The translations under genes and the position numbers were made by a program. Of a stretch of 64,000 nt of DNA, positions 8,772 to 17,165 are shown in pieces (the first letter of the stretch is position 1; the number at the start of each line of letters is the position of its first letter). The notes under the pieces were generated by a model. That model did no database searches. It was given only the letters and a program-made list of their open reading frames with translations, and was not told the DNA's origin. The stretch lies in the NCBI RefSeq assembly GCF_012641405.1, contig NZ_JABAII010000022.1:47063-111062 (forward strand), given 5' to 3'. Source of the DNA: Rhizobium sp. P40RR-XXII (lineage in GTDB: Bacteria > Pseudomonadota > Alphaproteobacteria > Rhizobiales > Rhizobiaceae).

Positions 8772-9578
8772 TTACTCGGCGTCCGCGCTCGACAGCGTTT
8801 CCAGCGTCGGCATCGAGGTGATGTTGTAGCCGGCATCGACAAAGTGGACTTCGCCGGTGACCCCCGCTGCCAGATCCGACAGGAGATAGAGCGACGACGA
8901 GCCGACCTGATCGATGGTAACAGACTTGCGCAGCGGCGCGTTGCGCTGGTTCCACGACAGGATGGCGCGGGCATCGGAAATGCCGGCGCCAGCCAGCGTG
9001 CGGATCGGGCCGGCGGAAATGGCATTGACGCGTATGCCGCGCGGGCCGTAATCGGCGGCGAGATAGCGAACGGACGCCTCGAGCGCGGCCTTGGCGACGC
9101 CCATGACGTTGTAGTTCGGGATGACCCGCGTCGAGCCGTTATAGGTCAGCGTCAGCATGCTACCGCCTTCCGTCATCAGATCGGCGGCGCGCTTGGCGAT
9201 CTCCGTGAAGGAGAAGCAAGAAATCACCATCGTGCGGGTGAAATTGTCCCGCGTGGTGTTGGCATAAAGACCCTTCAGTTCGTTCTTGTCGGAAAAGCCG
9301 ATGGCATGGACGATGAAGTCCAGCTTGCCCCAGCGCTCCTTGATCGCGTCGAAGACGGCATCAACGGAGGCCAGATCCTCGACATCGCAAGGCAGCAGGA
9401 AATCCGAGCCGACTTCGGCTGCGAGCGGCTTGACGCGTTTGCCGAGCGCCTCGCCCTGAAAGGTGAAAGCCAGTTCCGCGCCTTCGGCCGCAAGCGCCTT
9501 TGAAATACCCCAGGCAATCGAGTGATTGTTTGCGACGCCCATGATGAGGCCGCGCTTACCCTGCATGATTCCCGTCAT
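8772..9578 (-). CDS. fabI: Enoyl-ACP reductase (NADH) FabI
   Basis: FabI performs the last step of each fatty acid elongation cycle, reducing trans-2-enoyl-ACP. The 268-residue short-chain dehydrogenase fold has the FabI-type catalytic set Tyr146, Tyr156 and Lys163 (YNVMGVAK) and the N-terminal GVANNHSIAWGIS cofactor motif. It lies 4 bases downstream of fabB on the same strand and belongs to the fabA-fabB-fabI operon. Confidence 0.96.
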   Translation of the reverse strand: MTGIMQGKRGLIMGVANNHSIAWGISKALAAEGAELAFTFQGEALGKRVKPLAAEVGSDFLLPCDVEDLASVDAVFDAIKERWGKLDFIVHAIGFSDKNELKGLYANTTRDNFTRTMVISCFSFTEIAKRAADLMTEGGSMLTLTYNGSTRVIPNYNVMGVAKAALEASVRYLAADYGPRGIRVNAISAGPIRTLAGAGISDARAILSWNQRNAPLRKSVTIDQVGSSSLYLLSDLAAGVTGEVHFVDAGYNITSMPTLETLSSADAE

Positions 9579-9582
9579 TGCC

Positions 9583-10806
9583 TTATCCGTTGTAGCGCTG
9601 GAACACGAGCGTGGCGTTGGTGCCGCCGAAGCCGAAGGAATTCGAAAGAGCGATATCGAACTTCGCGTTGTCGATGCGCTTGCGCACGATCGGCACGCCT
9701 TCGAATTCCGGATCGAGTTCGGCGATATGGGCGCTTTCCCCGATGAAACGTTCCTGCATCATCAGGATCGAATAGATCGATTCCTGAACGCCTGCCGCGC
9801 CGAGCGAATGGCCCGTCAGCGACTTAGTCGACTGGATCGGCGGGATCTTGTCGCCGAAGACTTCGCGAATCGCGCCGATTTCCTTGCTGTCGCCCACCGG
9901 CGTCGAGGTGCCATGGGTGTTGACGTAATCGATATCGCCCTTCACCGTGGCAAGCGCCTGGCGCATGCAGCGCACGGCACCCTCGCCCGACGGTGCGACC
10001 ATGTCGTAGCCGTCCGAGGTGGCACCATAGCCGACGATTTCGGCATAGATCTTGGCGCCGCGCGCCTTCGCATGCTCAAGCTCTTCCAGAACCAGCACGC
10101 CGGCGCCACCGGCGATGACGAAGCCATCACGCTTGGCATCATAGGCGCGCGAAGCAGTTTCCGGATGGTTGTCGTTGAAGTCGGACGACATGGCGCCCAT
10201 GGCGTCGAAGAGGTTGGACATGGTCCAATCGAGATCCTCGTGGCCGCCGGCGAACATCACATCCTGCTTGCCCCACTGGATCATCTCGGCGGCGTTGCCG
10301 ATGCAGTGCGCCGAGGTCGAGCATGCCGACGAGATGGAGTAGTTGACGCCGTGGATCTTGAACCAGGTCGCAAGCGTTGCAGACGCGGTCGACGACATCG
10401 ACTTCGGCACGGCAAACGGACCGATGCGCTTCGGGCTGTTGTTCTTGCGGGTGATGTCGGCGGCTTCTATCAGCGTACGGGTCGACGGGCCGCCGGAGCC
10501 CATGATGATGCCGGTGCGCTCGTTGGTGATGTCGCCTTCCTCAAGACCGCTGTCGGCGATCGCCTGCTTCATGGCGACGTGGTTCCAAGCGCCACCCTGC
10601 GACAGGAAGCGCATGGCGCGGCGATCCACCAGATCGGTCGTATCGATCTTCGGCGAACCCCATACCTGGCACTTGAAACCGTGCTCGGCGAAATCGGGAG
10701 AGAAAGAAATGCCGGATTTGGCTTCGCGCAGCGAGGCGGTCACTTCTTGAGCATTGTTTCCAATCGAAGAGACAATACCCAGACCCGTAACAACTACCCG
10801 TCTCAT
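9583..10806 (-). CDS. fabB: 3-oxoacyl-ACP synthase I FabB
   Basis: FabB condenses malonyl-ACP with acyl-ACP and is needed for elongation of unsaturated fatty acids. The 407-residue protein has the Cys-His-His triad: Cys162 in SSACSTSAHCIG, one His in NTHGTSTP and the second in KSLTGHSLGAAG. It is encoded between fabA and fabI on the minus strand, the usual rhizobial operon. Confidence 0.96.
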   Translation of the reverse strand: MRRVVVTGLGIVSSIGNNAQEVTASLREAKSGISFSPDFAEHGFKCQVWGSPKIDTTDLVDRRAMRFLSQGGAWNHVAMKQAIADSGLEEGDITNERTGIIMGSGGPSTRTLIEAADITRKNNSPKRIGPFAVPKSMSSTASATLATWFKIHGVNYSISSACSTSAHCIGNAAEMIQWGKQDVMFAGGHEDLDWTMSNLFDAMGAMSSDFNDNHPETASRAYDAKRDGFVIAGGAGVLVLEELEHAKARGAKIYAEIVGYGATSDGYDMVAPSGEGAVRCMRQALATVKGDIDYVNTHGTSTPVGDSKEIGAIREVFGDKIPPIQSTKSLTGHSLGAAGVQESIYSILMMQERFIGESAHIAELDPEFEGVPIVRKRIDNAKFDIALSNSFGFGGTNATLVFQRYNG

Positions 10807-10859
10807 GTCGATGACCTTTTCTAAAACGTCTGTCTTTGTGGAGGCGGCGGCGCCGCGGT

Positions 10860-11375
10860 TCAGGCGACCTTGTCCTTCGACAGGCCCACGCGCAGATCCA
10901 TCGCCTGATAGATGACCTCGCCGTCGGCCTTCAGCCAGCCGTCAGCGGTGCCGAGGACCAGGCGGCCGCGCATGACGCGCTTGAAGTCGATGCCGTATTC
11001 GAGAAGCTTCGTTTCCGGGCGAACCATGCCCTTGAACTTCACTTCCCCTGTCGAAAGCGCCATGCCGCGGCCGGGCTCACCGAGCCAGCCGAGGAAGAAG
11101 CCGGTCAACTGCCACATGCCGTCGAGGCCGAGGCAGCCCGGCATGATCGGGTTGCCGGCAAAATGGCAAGGGAAATACCAGTCGTCGGGACGCACGTCGT
11201 ATTCGGCGCGGATGAAGCCCTTGTCGAAAGCACCACCGGTCTCGGAAATTTCAGTAATGCGGTGGACCATCAGCATCGGCGGCAGGGGAAGCTGTGCGTT
11301 GCCGGGGCCGAACAGCTCGCCGCGGCCGCAGGCCAGGATTTCCTCGTAATTGAAGCTGGATTGTCTCGTCGTCAT
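10860..11375 (-). CDS. fabA: 3-hydroxydecanoyl-ACP dehydratase/isomerase FabA
   Basis: FabA dehydrates 3-hydroxydecanoyl-ACP and isomerises the product, creating the double bond of unsaturated fatty acids. The 171-residue protein has active-site His71 in PCHFAGNPIMPGC and Asp85 in LGLDGMWQL. The start MTTRQSSFNYEEI at 11375 is chosen because it matches family length; an in-frame upstream extension to 11450 is not FabA-like. First gene of the fabABI operon, divergent from irr. Confidence 0.96.
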   Translation of the reverse strand: MTTRQSSFNYEEILACGRGELFGPGNAQLPLPPMLMVHRITEISETGGAFDKGFIRAEYDVRPDDWYFPCHFAGNPIMPGCLGLDGMWQLTGFFLGWLGEPGRGMALSTGEVKFKGMVRPETKLLEYGIDFKRVMRGRLVLGTADGWLKADGEVIYQAMDLRVGLSKDKVA

Positions 11376-11671
11376 AAAATTCCGTTTCCCCCGCATGAAT
11401 GCCGATGGATGTGAAGCTTTAGTGCAAGATCGATAGAAAATGAAGCGCAACCATCACACTCTCATTCACCCGTCCGATCGAACGCACTAGCTCTTATGTG
11501 GTGGTCGCATACAGGAACGCCAGAGCCGCTACCAGTGCCAAATGCGGCAAAAGCCCGATTTTTCCGGCTTTTGAGCACCTTCCCACCCCATTGAAACTAT
11601 TGAAAGCAATCAAGGCAAAAGTTATATGGTTTAGTAAAGAATTATAGAAATCAGGAATCCGGAGTCCCTGA
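11376..11671. promoter_or_regulatory. Divergent promoter region fabA / irr
   Basis: This 296-base gap must carry promoters for the fabABI operon on one strand and irr on the other. The irr-proximal part (about 11590-11665) is A/T-rich. A TTTAGTAAAGAATTATAGAA stretch just before irr only loosely resembles the iron-control element bound by Irr, so autoregulation is not claimed. No gene is seen. Confidence 0.5.
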
Positions 11672-12094
11672 ATGGCGGAAGAAGCCGAAATCGCGATCGA
11701 AACCAGGCTGCGCACTGTCGGCCTGAGGCCGACCCGACAGCGGATCGCGCTGGGGGATCTTCTCTTCGCCAAGGGCGACCGCCATCTGACCGTGGAGGAG
11801 CTTCACGAGGAAGCCGTTGCCGCCGGCGTCCCGGTTTCGCTCGCAACCGTCTACAACACGCTGCATCAGTTCACCGAGGCCGGCCTGATCCGCGTGTTGG
11901 CTGTCGAAAGCACCAAGACCTATTTCGACACCAACGTTTCCGATCACCATCACTTTTTCGTGGAAGGCCACAACGAGGTGCTGGATATCCCGATCAGCAA
12001 TCTGACGATCGACAACCTGCCGGAACCGCCGAAGGGCATGGAAATCGCCCATGTCGACGTGGTGATCCGCCTGCGCCGCAAGCATGGGCAATAG
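11672..12094 (+). CDS. irr: Iron response regulator Irr (Fur family)
   Basis: Irr is the rhizobial Fur-family regulator that senses haem and controls haem synthesis and iron genes under iron limitation. The 140-residue protein has the Fur winged-helix (LRPTRQRIALGDLLF, then VSLATVYNTLHQFTEAGLI) and the HHH triplet at residues 92-94 linked to haem binding in Irr. It lacks an N-terminal Cys-Pro haem motif, as in Rhizobium Irr and unlike Bradyrhizobium. The divergent fabABI neighbour is the usual context. Its TAG stop at 12092-12094 lies inside a tandem repeat. Confidence 0.93.
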   Translation: MAEEAEIAIETRLRTVGLRPTRQRIALGDLLFAKGDRHLTVEELHEEAVAAGVPVSLATVYNTLHQFTEAGLIRVLAVESTKTYFDTNVSDHHHFFVEGHNEVLDIPISNLTIDNLPEPPKGMEIAHVDVVIRLRRKHGQ

Positions 12095-12143
12095 GCAATA
12101 GGCAATAGGCAATAGGCAATAGGCAATAGGCAATAGGCAATAG
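12087..12143. repeat. Eight tandem copies of GGCAATA
   Basis: A perfect 7-bp unit is repeated eight times without interruption from 12087 to 12142. The first copies overlap the last codons and stop of irr. An inverted copy (TTGCTATTGCCTA) follows at about 12161-12173, so the array transcript can fold back on it. Copy number of such arrays changes readily by slippage. Confidence 0.97.
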
Positions 12144-12198
12144 AATTGTCTTCCAGCAATTTGCTATTGCCTACTGCGTAACTCCGATTGCCTCCCAT

Positions 12199-12834
12199 CT
12201 ACATCACATCATCCGGATGCCGGCCAGGCTTGTGGCGATAGGTCGGGAAGGTCCAGCCGAACCAGAGCGCGCCGCCGCGCACCGCAAAGGCGGCGATCAC
12301 GCCTAACCCCGCCGAGGCATAAAGCGGCAACATCGTCGCATTGGCGGCGGTGAAGACACCTGCGCCGACGAGCGAAGCGGTCACATAGATTTCCGGACGC
12401 AGCAGCACTGAAGGCTCGTTTGCCAGGAGATCACGCAGGATGCCGCCGAACGTTGCCGTCAGCGCGCCGGTGACGATGGCAACCGTGGGCGAACCCGTCG
12501 CCGCCATGCCCTTGGCCGCCCCCATCACACAATAGGCTGACAGCCCCACCGCATCGAGCCAGATGAGCAGCCGATAGCGCGATTCGAACAGATGCGCGGT
12601 GAAGAAGACCAGGACGCCGACCACGGCGCAGATGATGATATAGGTCGGATTCAGCACCCAGAACACGGGCACCCTTCCCAGGACGATATCGCGCAGCGTG
12701 CCGCCGCCAATGCCGGTCACGGCCGCCAGAAACAAGAAGCCGATCAGATCGAGCTGTTTGCGCGAGGCCGCGAGCGCGCCGGTTGCGGCAAAAAGAGCGA
12801 CGCCGGCATAGTCCAGAAACGAGAGAAGCGACAT
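12199..12834 (-). CDS. TRIC (UPF0126) family membrane protein
   Basis: A 211-residue membrane protein of the bacterial trimeric intracellular cation channel (UPF0126/YadS) family, built from two repeats of about 80 residues. Visible landmarks are the first-helix region LDYAGVALFAATGALAAS, the G-G-G-x-x-R-D motif (GIGGGTLRDIVLG) and its second-repeat counterpart (TFGGILRDLLANEP). About seven hydrophobic segments are seen. The start at 12834 removes a non-homologous upstream extension. Probably a cation or small-solute channel in the inner membrane. Confidence 0.88.
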   Translation of the reverse strand: MSLLSFLDYAGVALFAATGALAASRKQLDLIGFLFLAAVTGIGGGTLRDIVLGRVPVFWVLNPTYIIICAVVGVLVFFTAHLFESRYRLLIWLDAVGLSAYCVMGAAKGMAATGSPTVAIVTGALTATFGGILRDLLANEPSVLLRPEIYVTASLVGAGVFTAANATMLPLYASAGLGVIAAFAVRGGALWFGWTFPTYRHKPGRHPDDVM

Positions 12835-12974
12835 CGAAAACTCCAACGAGGCGCCGGCGATTTTCTCGAAATGAATCACGACGGCAAGGGCCGCGCAAGC
12901 CGGCAGGTGCAAAGATGTCGCAGCAGCTGCGGCGACCACCGTGGCTGCGACGGCGCTTCGAAGAGGAATCCCCC

Positions 12975-13454
12975 TTGAAATCCCTGCTGATCGTGATCTT
13001 CAATCTCATTGCATTCGTGATCATGCCCGCCGTGGCCGAGGCGCAGCAATCGATCCTGCAGGATCCCGTGGCATTCGAGAAGGATCACTTCACCAAGAGC
13101 TGCGACGGCCAGGTGAGCTTCGGCGACAAGTTCGCGACCCAGCAGGACATCAACAACGACAAGTTGATGGATATCGTCGTCAACGAGGGCGAAATCACCT
13201 GCAAAGGCGAAAAAGGCCCCTACTGCACGGACGAGGGCTGCCCCTATAACTTCTACGTCCAGGTGGCCGAGGGCGGTTACCTGCTCGTCGCTACTGCGCA
13301 GATCTACGGCTATGATTTCATCCAGCGCTTCGGCAATATGGTGCTGGTCATGAAGATGCATCCGCGCTTCTGCGACCGCGGTGATGGCGAGGACCGCTGC
13401 GAGATCACCGTCCGGGTGCGGGGCGTCAAATTCGTCACCATCTCAAAAAAATAG
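12975..13454 (+). CDS. Secreted hypothetical protein
   Basis: No family recognised. With a TTG start at 12975 (preceded by AGAGGA at 12962-12967) the product is about 159 residues with a clear signal peptide (hydrophobic IVIFNLIAFVIMPAV, Ala-Glu-Ala cleavage site). The mature part has six cysteines, several paired as CKGEKGPYCTDEGC and CDRGDGEDRC, so a disulphide-bonded periplasmic protein is likely. An in-frame ATG at 12915 is possible but has a weaker ribosome site and spoils the signal peptide. The gene is divergent from the TRIC-family gene. Confidence 0.72.
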   Translation: MKSLLIVIFNLIAFVIMPAVAEAQQSILQDPVAFEKDHFTKSCDGQVSFGDKFATQQDINNDKLMDIVVNEGEITCKGEKGPYCTDEGCPYNFYVQVAEGGYLLVATAQIYGYDFIQRFGNMVLVMKMHPRFCDRGDGEDRCEITVRVRGVKFVTISKK

Positions 13455-13476
13455 GCTTTACGGCCCGGGCATATAG

Positions 13477-14268
13477 TTACGGCCCGGGATAGAGCGCCGA
13501 CGTGCGGCCGACGGCGTAATAGCCGACCAGGCCGACCCATTCGCGCAGGCCCGTCGCCAGGAGCTGCGCATTGCGCGACGGCTGGGTGAAATCGAGGCCG
13601 AGGCTTTCCTTGCCGGTGCTGCGATAGTCGACCGGCCAGGGCACGACATCGATGCCTTGCTTGCGGAAGATGCCCATCGAGCGGGGCATATGGAAGCCGG
13701 AGGTGATCAGCAGGCAATTCGAAAGCCCGTTCTGCGCCAGCAGCTCCTTCGTATTGACCGCATTCTCGAAGGTGGTGCGCGAGGTCTTGTCCTCAACCAT
13801 GCGGTCTTTGGGAATACCGAGCGCGGTGAAGAAGCGCTCGGAGATGACGGCATCGCCCTCATAGGTGCCGCCGATCGAGCCATCGCCGCCCGAGATCACG
13901 ATGCGCGTCTGTGGGTATTTCTGCGCCAGACGCAGCGCTTCGACGAGGCGATCGCCGGCCGAATCGAATTCGTAGCCACCGCGCTCCGTCGTCACCTCAT
14001 TCTGCGTGGCGCCGCCGAGAACGATCATGCATTTCAGATCCGCCGGATCGGCGGCGGCGCGCGGAAAGCGTTCTTCCAGCCCCTGAACGACATAGGCGCC
14101 GGCCGTCGTATAAAGCGAGACGAACAGGATCAGCACCGACAGCAGCGACGAGGCAATCACGGTGGCGCGCCAGCGCAGGAGAGCGGCGATGAAGGTCACC
14201 AGGATGAAAAGAAACGCCAGCGAGAGCGGCTGACCAAAAATCCAGACAAGTTTCGAAAAAACGAACAC
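13477..14268 (-). CDS. YdcF/ElyC family DUF218 protein
   Basis: A 263-residue membrane-anchored protein. Two N-terminal hydrophobic segments (about 1-60) precede a DUF218 domain that contains CMIVLGGATQ, RIVISGGDGS, the E-G-D motif after it and the ITSGFHMPRSM motif. Family members such as ElyC and SanA affect cell envelope and peptidoglycan precursor supply. The exact biochemical role is not known. Its stop lies in one of two 12-base direct copies of TTACGGCCCGGG (13458-13469 and 13477-13488). Confidence 0.86.
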   Translation of the reverse strand: MFVFSKLVWIFGQPLSLAFLFILVTFIAALLRWRATVIASSLLSVLILFVSLYTTAGAYVVQGLEERFPRAAADPADLKCMIVLGGATQNEVTTERGGYEFDSAGDRLVEALRLAQKYPQTRIVISGGDGSIGGTYEGDAVISERFFTALGIPKDRMVEDKTSRTTFENAVNTKELLAQNGLSNCLLITSGFHMPRSMGIFRKQGIDVVPWPVDYRSTGKESLGLDFTQPSRNAQLLATGLREWVGLVGYYAVGRTSALYPGP

Positions 14269-14339
14269 GGCATATCCTTACGCTTGTCGGCAAAACGATT
14301 CGTTTTTTCCCTAGCAGATTTTTGTGCACTGCAATGTGG

Positions 14340-15062
14340 CTATTTCGCTCGCCGCACCATCGATGCCGAAATAATGAACCGCTGATTGAAGCGGCGCTGC
14401 AGCGGGCGGGGGATAAAAAGGGTCGACAGCGCCAGGACGAGGGCGACCATCGACACCAGCCAGAGCGCGTGCGCACCAAAGGCGCCGGCCAAAAGCGCGC
14501 CGATGATGGCGCCTGAGATCATGCCGCTCCAGGGCACGATCTGCACTGTCCAGAGAAAATCCCGATCCCCCAGCAGGAAACGGCCGAGACCGCGACCGAA
14601 GCGCGAGAGCGCGCCGGTGACATAGGTGAGGCCGATCGGCAGGCCTTCGATATGCTCGACCGTGGCATTGACCATGCCCATGGCCAGCACCACCAGATAG
14701 AACTGCACCAGAACCAGCGACGGCTCCGCAAAGCCCGCCGCCATGGCGAGAAGAATGCTGACGCAGGCAAGCACCACGAAAGCCCGCCGGTCTGCCGCAT
14801 GGGCAATGACGATCCCGAGCGCATTGCCGAGAATGAATGTCAGGATGGCCGAAAACAGCACCGCCGCATGGCCGAACTCGCCCGTCCCCAGCGCAATCGC
14901 CGCCCGCGTCGTATTGCCGGTCATGAAGGACACGAAATTGCCCGTCAGCATCAGGCCGACGGCATCGGTCATCCCAGCCAGAAAGGCGATCGAGGCTACG
15001 AGCAGAAACCCCGTCACCGTGCGGCGGGTCTTGATAAGGCGGCGGCGGCGCTGTCTGGTCAT
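14340..15062 (-). CDS. YoaK/DUF1275 family membrane protein
   Basis: A 240-residue protein with six or so hydrophobic segments and the DUF1275 landmarks: GMTDAVGLMLTGNFVSFMTGNTT near residue 30-50 and, later, NATVEHIEGLPIGLTYVTGAL. Function of the family is unknown, though the fold suggests a transporter. The N-terminus is Arg-rich. This is the last gene before the accessory region. Confidence 0.88.
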   Translation of the reverse strand: MTRQRRRRLIKTRRTVTGFLLVASIAFLAGMTDAVGLMLTGNFVSFMTGNTTRAAIALGTGEFGHAAVLFSAILTFILGNALGIVIAHAADRRAFVVLACVSILLAMAAGFAEPSLVLVQFYLVVLAMGMVNATVEHIEGLPIGLTYVTGALSRFGRGLGRFLLGDRDFLWTVQIVPWSGMISGAIIGALLAGAFGAHALWLVSMVALVLALSTLFIPRPLQRRFNQRFIISASMVRRAK

Positions 15063-15410
15063 GGCCGAATCGACGTGGTTGGCGGAAGATTTGAGGCTAG
15101 CATGAAGTTGGGGGAATGCGGAGGATGGATTAGATTATCGATACGCGGAAAACAGGCAGGCTTATTCAGAGCAGCCTCTTCTTTGACTGTGAGGCTAAAG
15201 GCCCCCTGGGTCGCGAACTCCTACGAGAACGACCTTGGCTACATAGAGAAACACCATCTTCTCGATGCCCTCAAATCCATCGGAACGGCGGCAGCGTGAA
15301 CGCACACGTCAAAATCCAAAAGATGCGTCGCGCGCAGTTGGAGGCCCACCGGAAGCTCGCTTGGCTCATGAACTTCAGCCTCCCCGAAGCGATATCGGGA
15401 AGGCGAAAGT
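15063..15410. other. Gene-free stretch at the island's left side
   Basis: About 350 bases with only short overlapping open frames on both strands, none with a good ribosome site or recognisable protein. I looked here for a copy of the tRNA-Ala 3' end that would mark the left attachment site and did not find one. Confidence 0.5.
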
Positions 15411-15536
15411 TCATGGCTTTTTCTGCTTACTAGACTCGACCGCCTTGGTACCAAGAGTAGGCGCAGCAGCAGGAGCGGCCTTGTCCTTCTTGGGTTTGCG
15501 GACCTCTTTATTGCTTTTAGCTTGACCCTTGGCCAT
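15411..15536 (-). CDS. Small basic hypothetical protein (41 aa)
   Basis: A 41-residue Lys-rich protein beginning MAKGQAKSNKEVRKPKKDK. The ATG at 15536 is preceded by AGGAGGA seven bases upstream, an excellent ribosome site, which is the main reason to accept so short a gene. The composition (Lys, Ala, Pro, no hydrophobic core) implies a disordered nucleic-acid-binding peptide. No function is known to me. Confidence 0.7.
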   Translation of the reverse strand: MAKGQAKSNKEVRKPKKDKAAPAAAPTLGTKAVESSKQKKP

Positions 15537-15770
15537 CGATTCCTCCTGTTTGCGATAACGGAACATTACCAAGCAGCGTCGGAAAGAATGCAAGCTATAT
15601 CTTGGCTTGGAGCTTTGAGGAGGGCTCCAATCGAGAAAGCGGGCAATCGCTCGAGTAGGTCGGGGTTTGTGCGTGGCCGTTCCTTCCCGTCGAGAAGCAC
15701 CGGGAGCGCTATACCCGGAGAGACATTGAAGCTGTCTCACAGCCCGATCGGCATAGCTGTTGGTCGGGCT

Positions 15771-15995
15771 TTACTTCACCGTTTTCGGATTGAAAGCCTT
15801 TCGATGGTCAATCAGCTCCTTTCTCCGAATCTTCTGAACTTGTTTCCGACGGTCAGATTTGCTTTTCACAGGCGCCGCATCTTTTGCGAATTTTGGCTTG
15901 GGTGGTCCTGCGCTTTTGTTGCCAATGTTTTTCTGATGATTGGATTGTATTTCGCGCAAAACCGATTGTGAAATTGTCGTCTGTTTTTGCAGCAA
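15771..15995 (-). CDS. Possible small Lys-rich protein (weak)
   Basis: A 74-codon frame starting with TTG and coding for a basic, Lys/Arg-rich peptide ending HRKAFNPKTVK. Composition resembles the nearby 41-residue protein, but the ribosome site is poor and no family is recognised. The surrounding 15537-16183 stretch holds no other plausible gene; a small stem GGCGG/CCGCC is at 16125-16137. Confidence 0.3.
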   Translation of the reverse strand: MLQKQTTISQSVLREIQSNHQKNIGNKSAGPPKPKFAKDAAPVKSKSDRRKQVQKIRRKELIDHRKAFNPKTVK

Positions 15996-16183
15996 TTTCA
16001 GCGCTTCAGCTTCGAATTTGTCCGAAGAAACGCCGTCCTGAAACTGCAGATACAGTGCAATTAGCGAAATAAAGACGGATTTCTTTTGAGCGCGGCGTGC
16101 CGTTAAGCGACTAGGAGGTCTGACGGCGGACGCCGCCCAAACCCTCCTTACAACTTATTGTCGTTTTCGATAGGAGCCGCATC

Positions 16184-16687
16184 GTGTACGAACTCATCGC
16201 CAAAATCTGCCCCCCGTCGCTGCTGGGCGGCATCGTCCTCTACGGTATTGCGTGCGCTTTATGGTTCCAACCTCTGGTCGAGCACCGCATGGCCGCAAAG
16301 ACGGTTATCCCCCAATGCGAGGCCATAGTGCAGAACGGGCTCGCCAGTGACAATCGCGCCATGCGCCGGGAATACAACAAGCAAAAGGCGGCGGTCGATA
16401 TCTACCGCCGCCTGACGGAAGGTTTCGCGGATATGCCGTTCAAGAACACCATGGACGATCTGGTTGAAGATCTCACGGTGCCCGAGTTTCCGGACTTAGC
16501 GGCGTCGAACGATATAGACACCAGCACAGTCTGCGGATGCGCCGTTGCAACGGCCTTTGATGAGGCCCGGTTTCCGATGCTCCTGCATGTCATGAGCCTC
16601 CGAGCCTATCGACCCGCCGCAATAGAGACATTGCCGCAGATCGCCGCTGGATTGGCGAAGTCGGGTCAATGCGGGCCTGCGACATAA
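16184..16687 (+). CDS. Hypothetical protein with N-terminal membrane segment
   Basis: A 167-residue protein of unknown family. The GTG start follows TAGGAG by seven bases. Residues 10-30 form one hydrophobic helix (LLGGIVLYGIACALWF), after which the protein is soluble, with a cluster of cysteines (STVCGCAVATAF near residue 110-120). Probably anchored in the inner membrane with the rest in the periplasm. It is followed 14 bases later by another membrane protein in the same direction. Its place beside resolvases and ardC suggests mobile-element origin. Confidence 0.65.
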   Translation: MYELIAKICPPSLLGGIVLYGIACALWFQPLVEHRMAAKTVIPQCEAIVQNGLASDNRAMRREYNKQKAAVDIYRRLTEGFADMPFKNTMDDLVEDLTVPEFPDLAASNDIDTSTVCGCAVATAFDEARFPMLLHVMSLRAYRPAAIETLPQIAAGLAKSGQCGPAT

Positions 16688-16701
16688 CGAAGAGGTCTAT
16701 C

Positions 16702-17115
16702 ATGAACGTCAGCACCATTTACTATCGTGATCGCAGCGGCATTGTCATAACCGGCAGATATTTGCGCACGAAACATAAGGATCAGGCGCTTGCGCCGATC
16801 ACGTCAATTCGGATCGGGCGCGAACCGCTTTATCTATCGCTGGCCCTCGGGCTCGGTATCCTGCTCTTCGCGTGGCGGTTCGGCGACCTCTTGTACTTGG
16901 ATGAACAGCTCACGATGGCTGCGGTCGCCTGCGCCCCTCTTACGGCCGGATATTCCGTCGCGTCCTTGCAGATGGGAACTTATATCCACGAAAAAACCAT
17001 GCTGTGGGCAAGTTACTGGACGGTTCGCAAAATCCGCGATGCGATCATAGAGGCAAGGCGTGATTTCGGCGATCAGGCCGCATCCGCCATCATCATCGAT
17101 GAACATGGCCATTGA
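16702..17115 (+). CDS. Hypothetical membrane protein (DUF6232-like)
   Basis: A 137-residue protein with an N-terminal beta-rich part (IYYRDRSGIVITGRYLRTK), two hydrophobic segments around residues 45-65 and 70-90, and a soluble C-terminus ending EARRDFGDQ. The layout resembles small proteins of unknown function annotated DUF6232, but this is by general shape only. The ATG at 16702 has AGAGG upstream; an upstream in-frame start at 16669 would overlap the previous gene. Co-directional with the preceding gene. Confidence 0.6.
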   Translation: MNVSTIYYRDRSGIVITGRYLRTKHKDQALAPITSIRIGREPLYLSLALGLGILLFAWRFGDLLYLDEQLTMAAVACAPLTAGYSVASLQMGTYIHEKTMLWASYWTVRKIRDAIIEARRDFGDQAASAIIIDEHGH

Positions 17116-17165
17116 GCCAGGCTAAAATCGATCTGTTAATTGTAGAGATTTTAGAGGGGACAGCC

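Noticed and set aside
11640..11665. Possible Irr-binding element before irr.
   Set aside because: Only loosely similar to the iron-control element consensus; A/T-rich by chance is as likely.
15063..16183. Search for a direct repeat of the tRNA-Ala 3' end as left att site.
   Set aside because: No stretch similar to TGGTGGAGCTAAGCGGGA was seen; the left boundary is therefore undefined.
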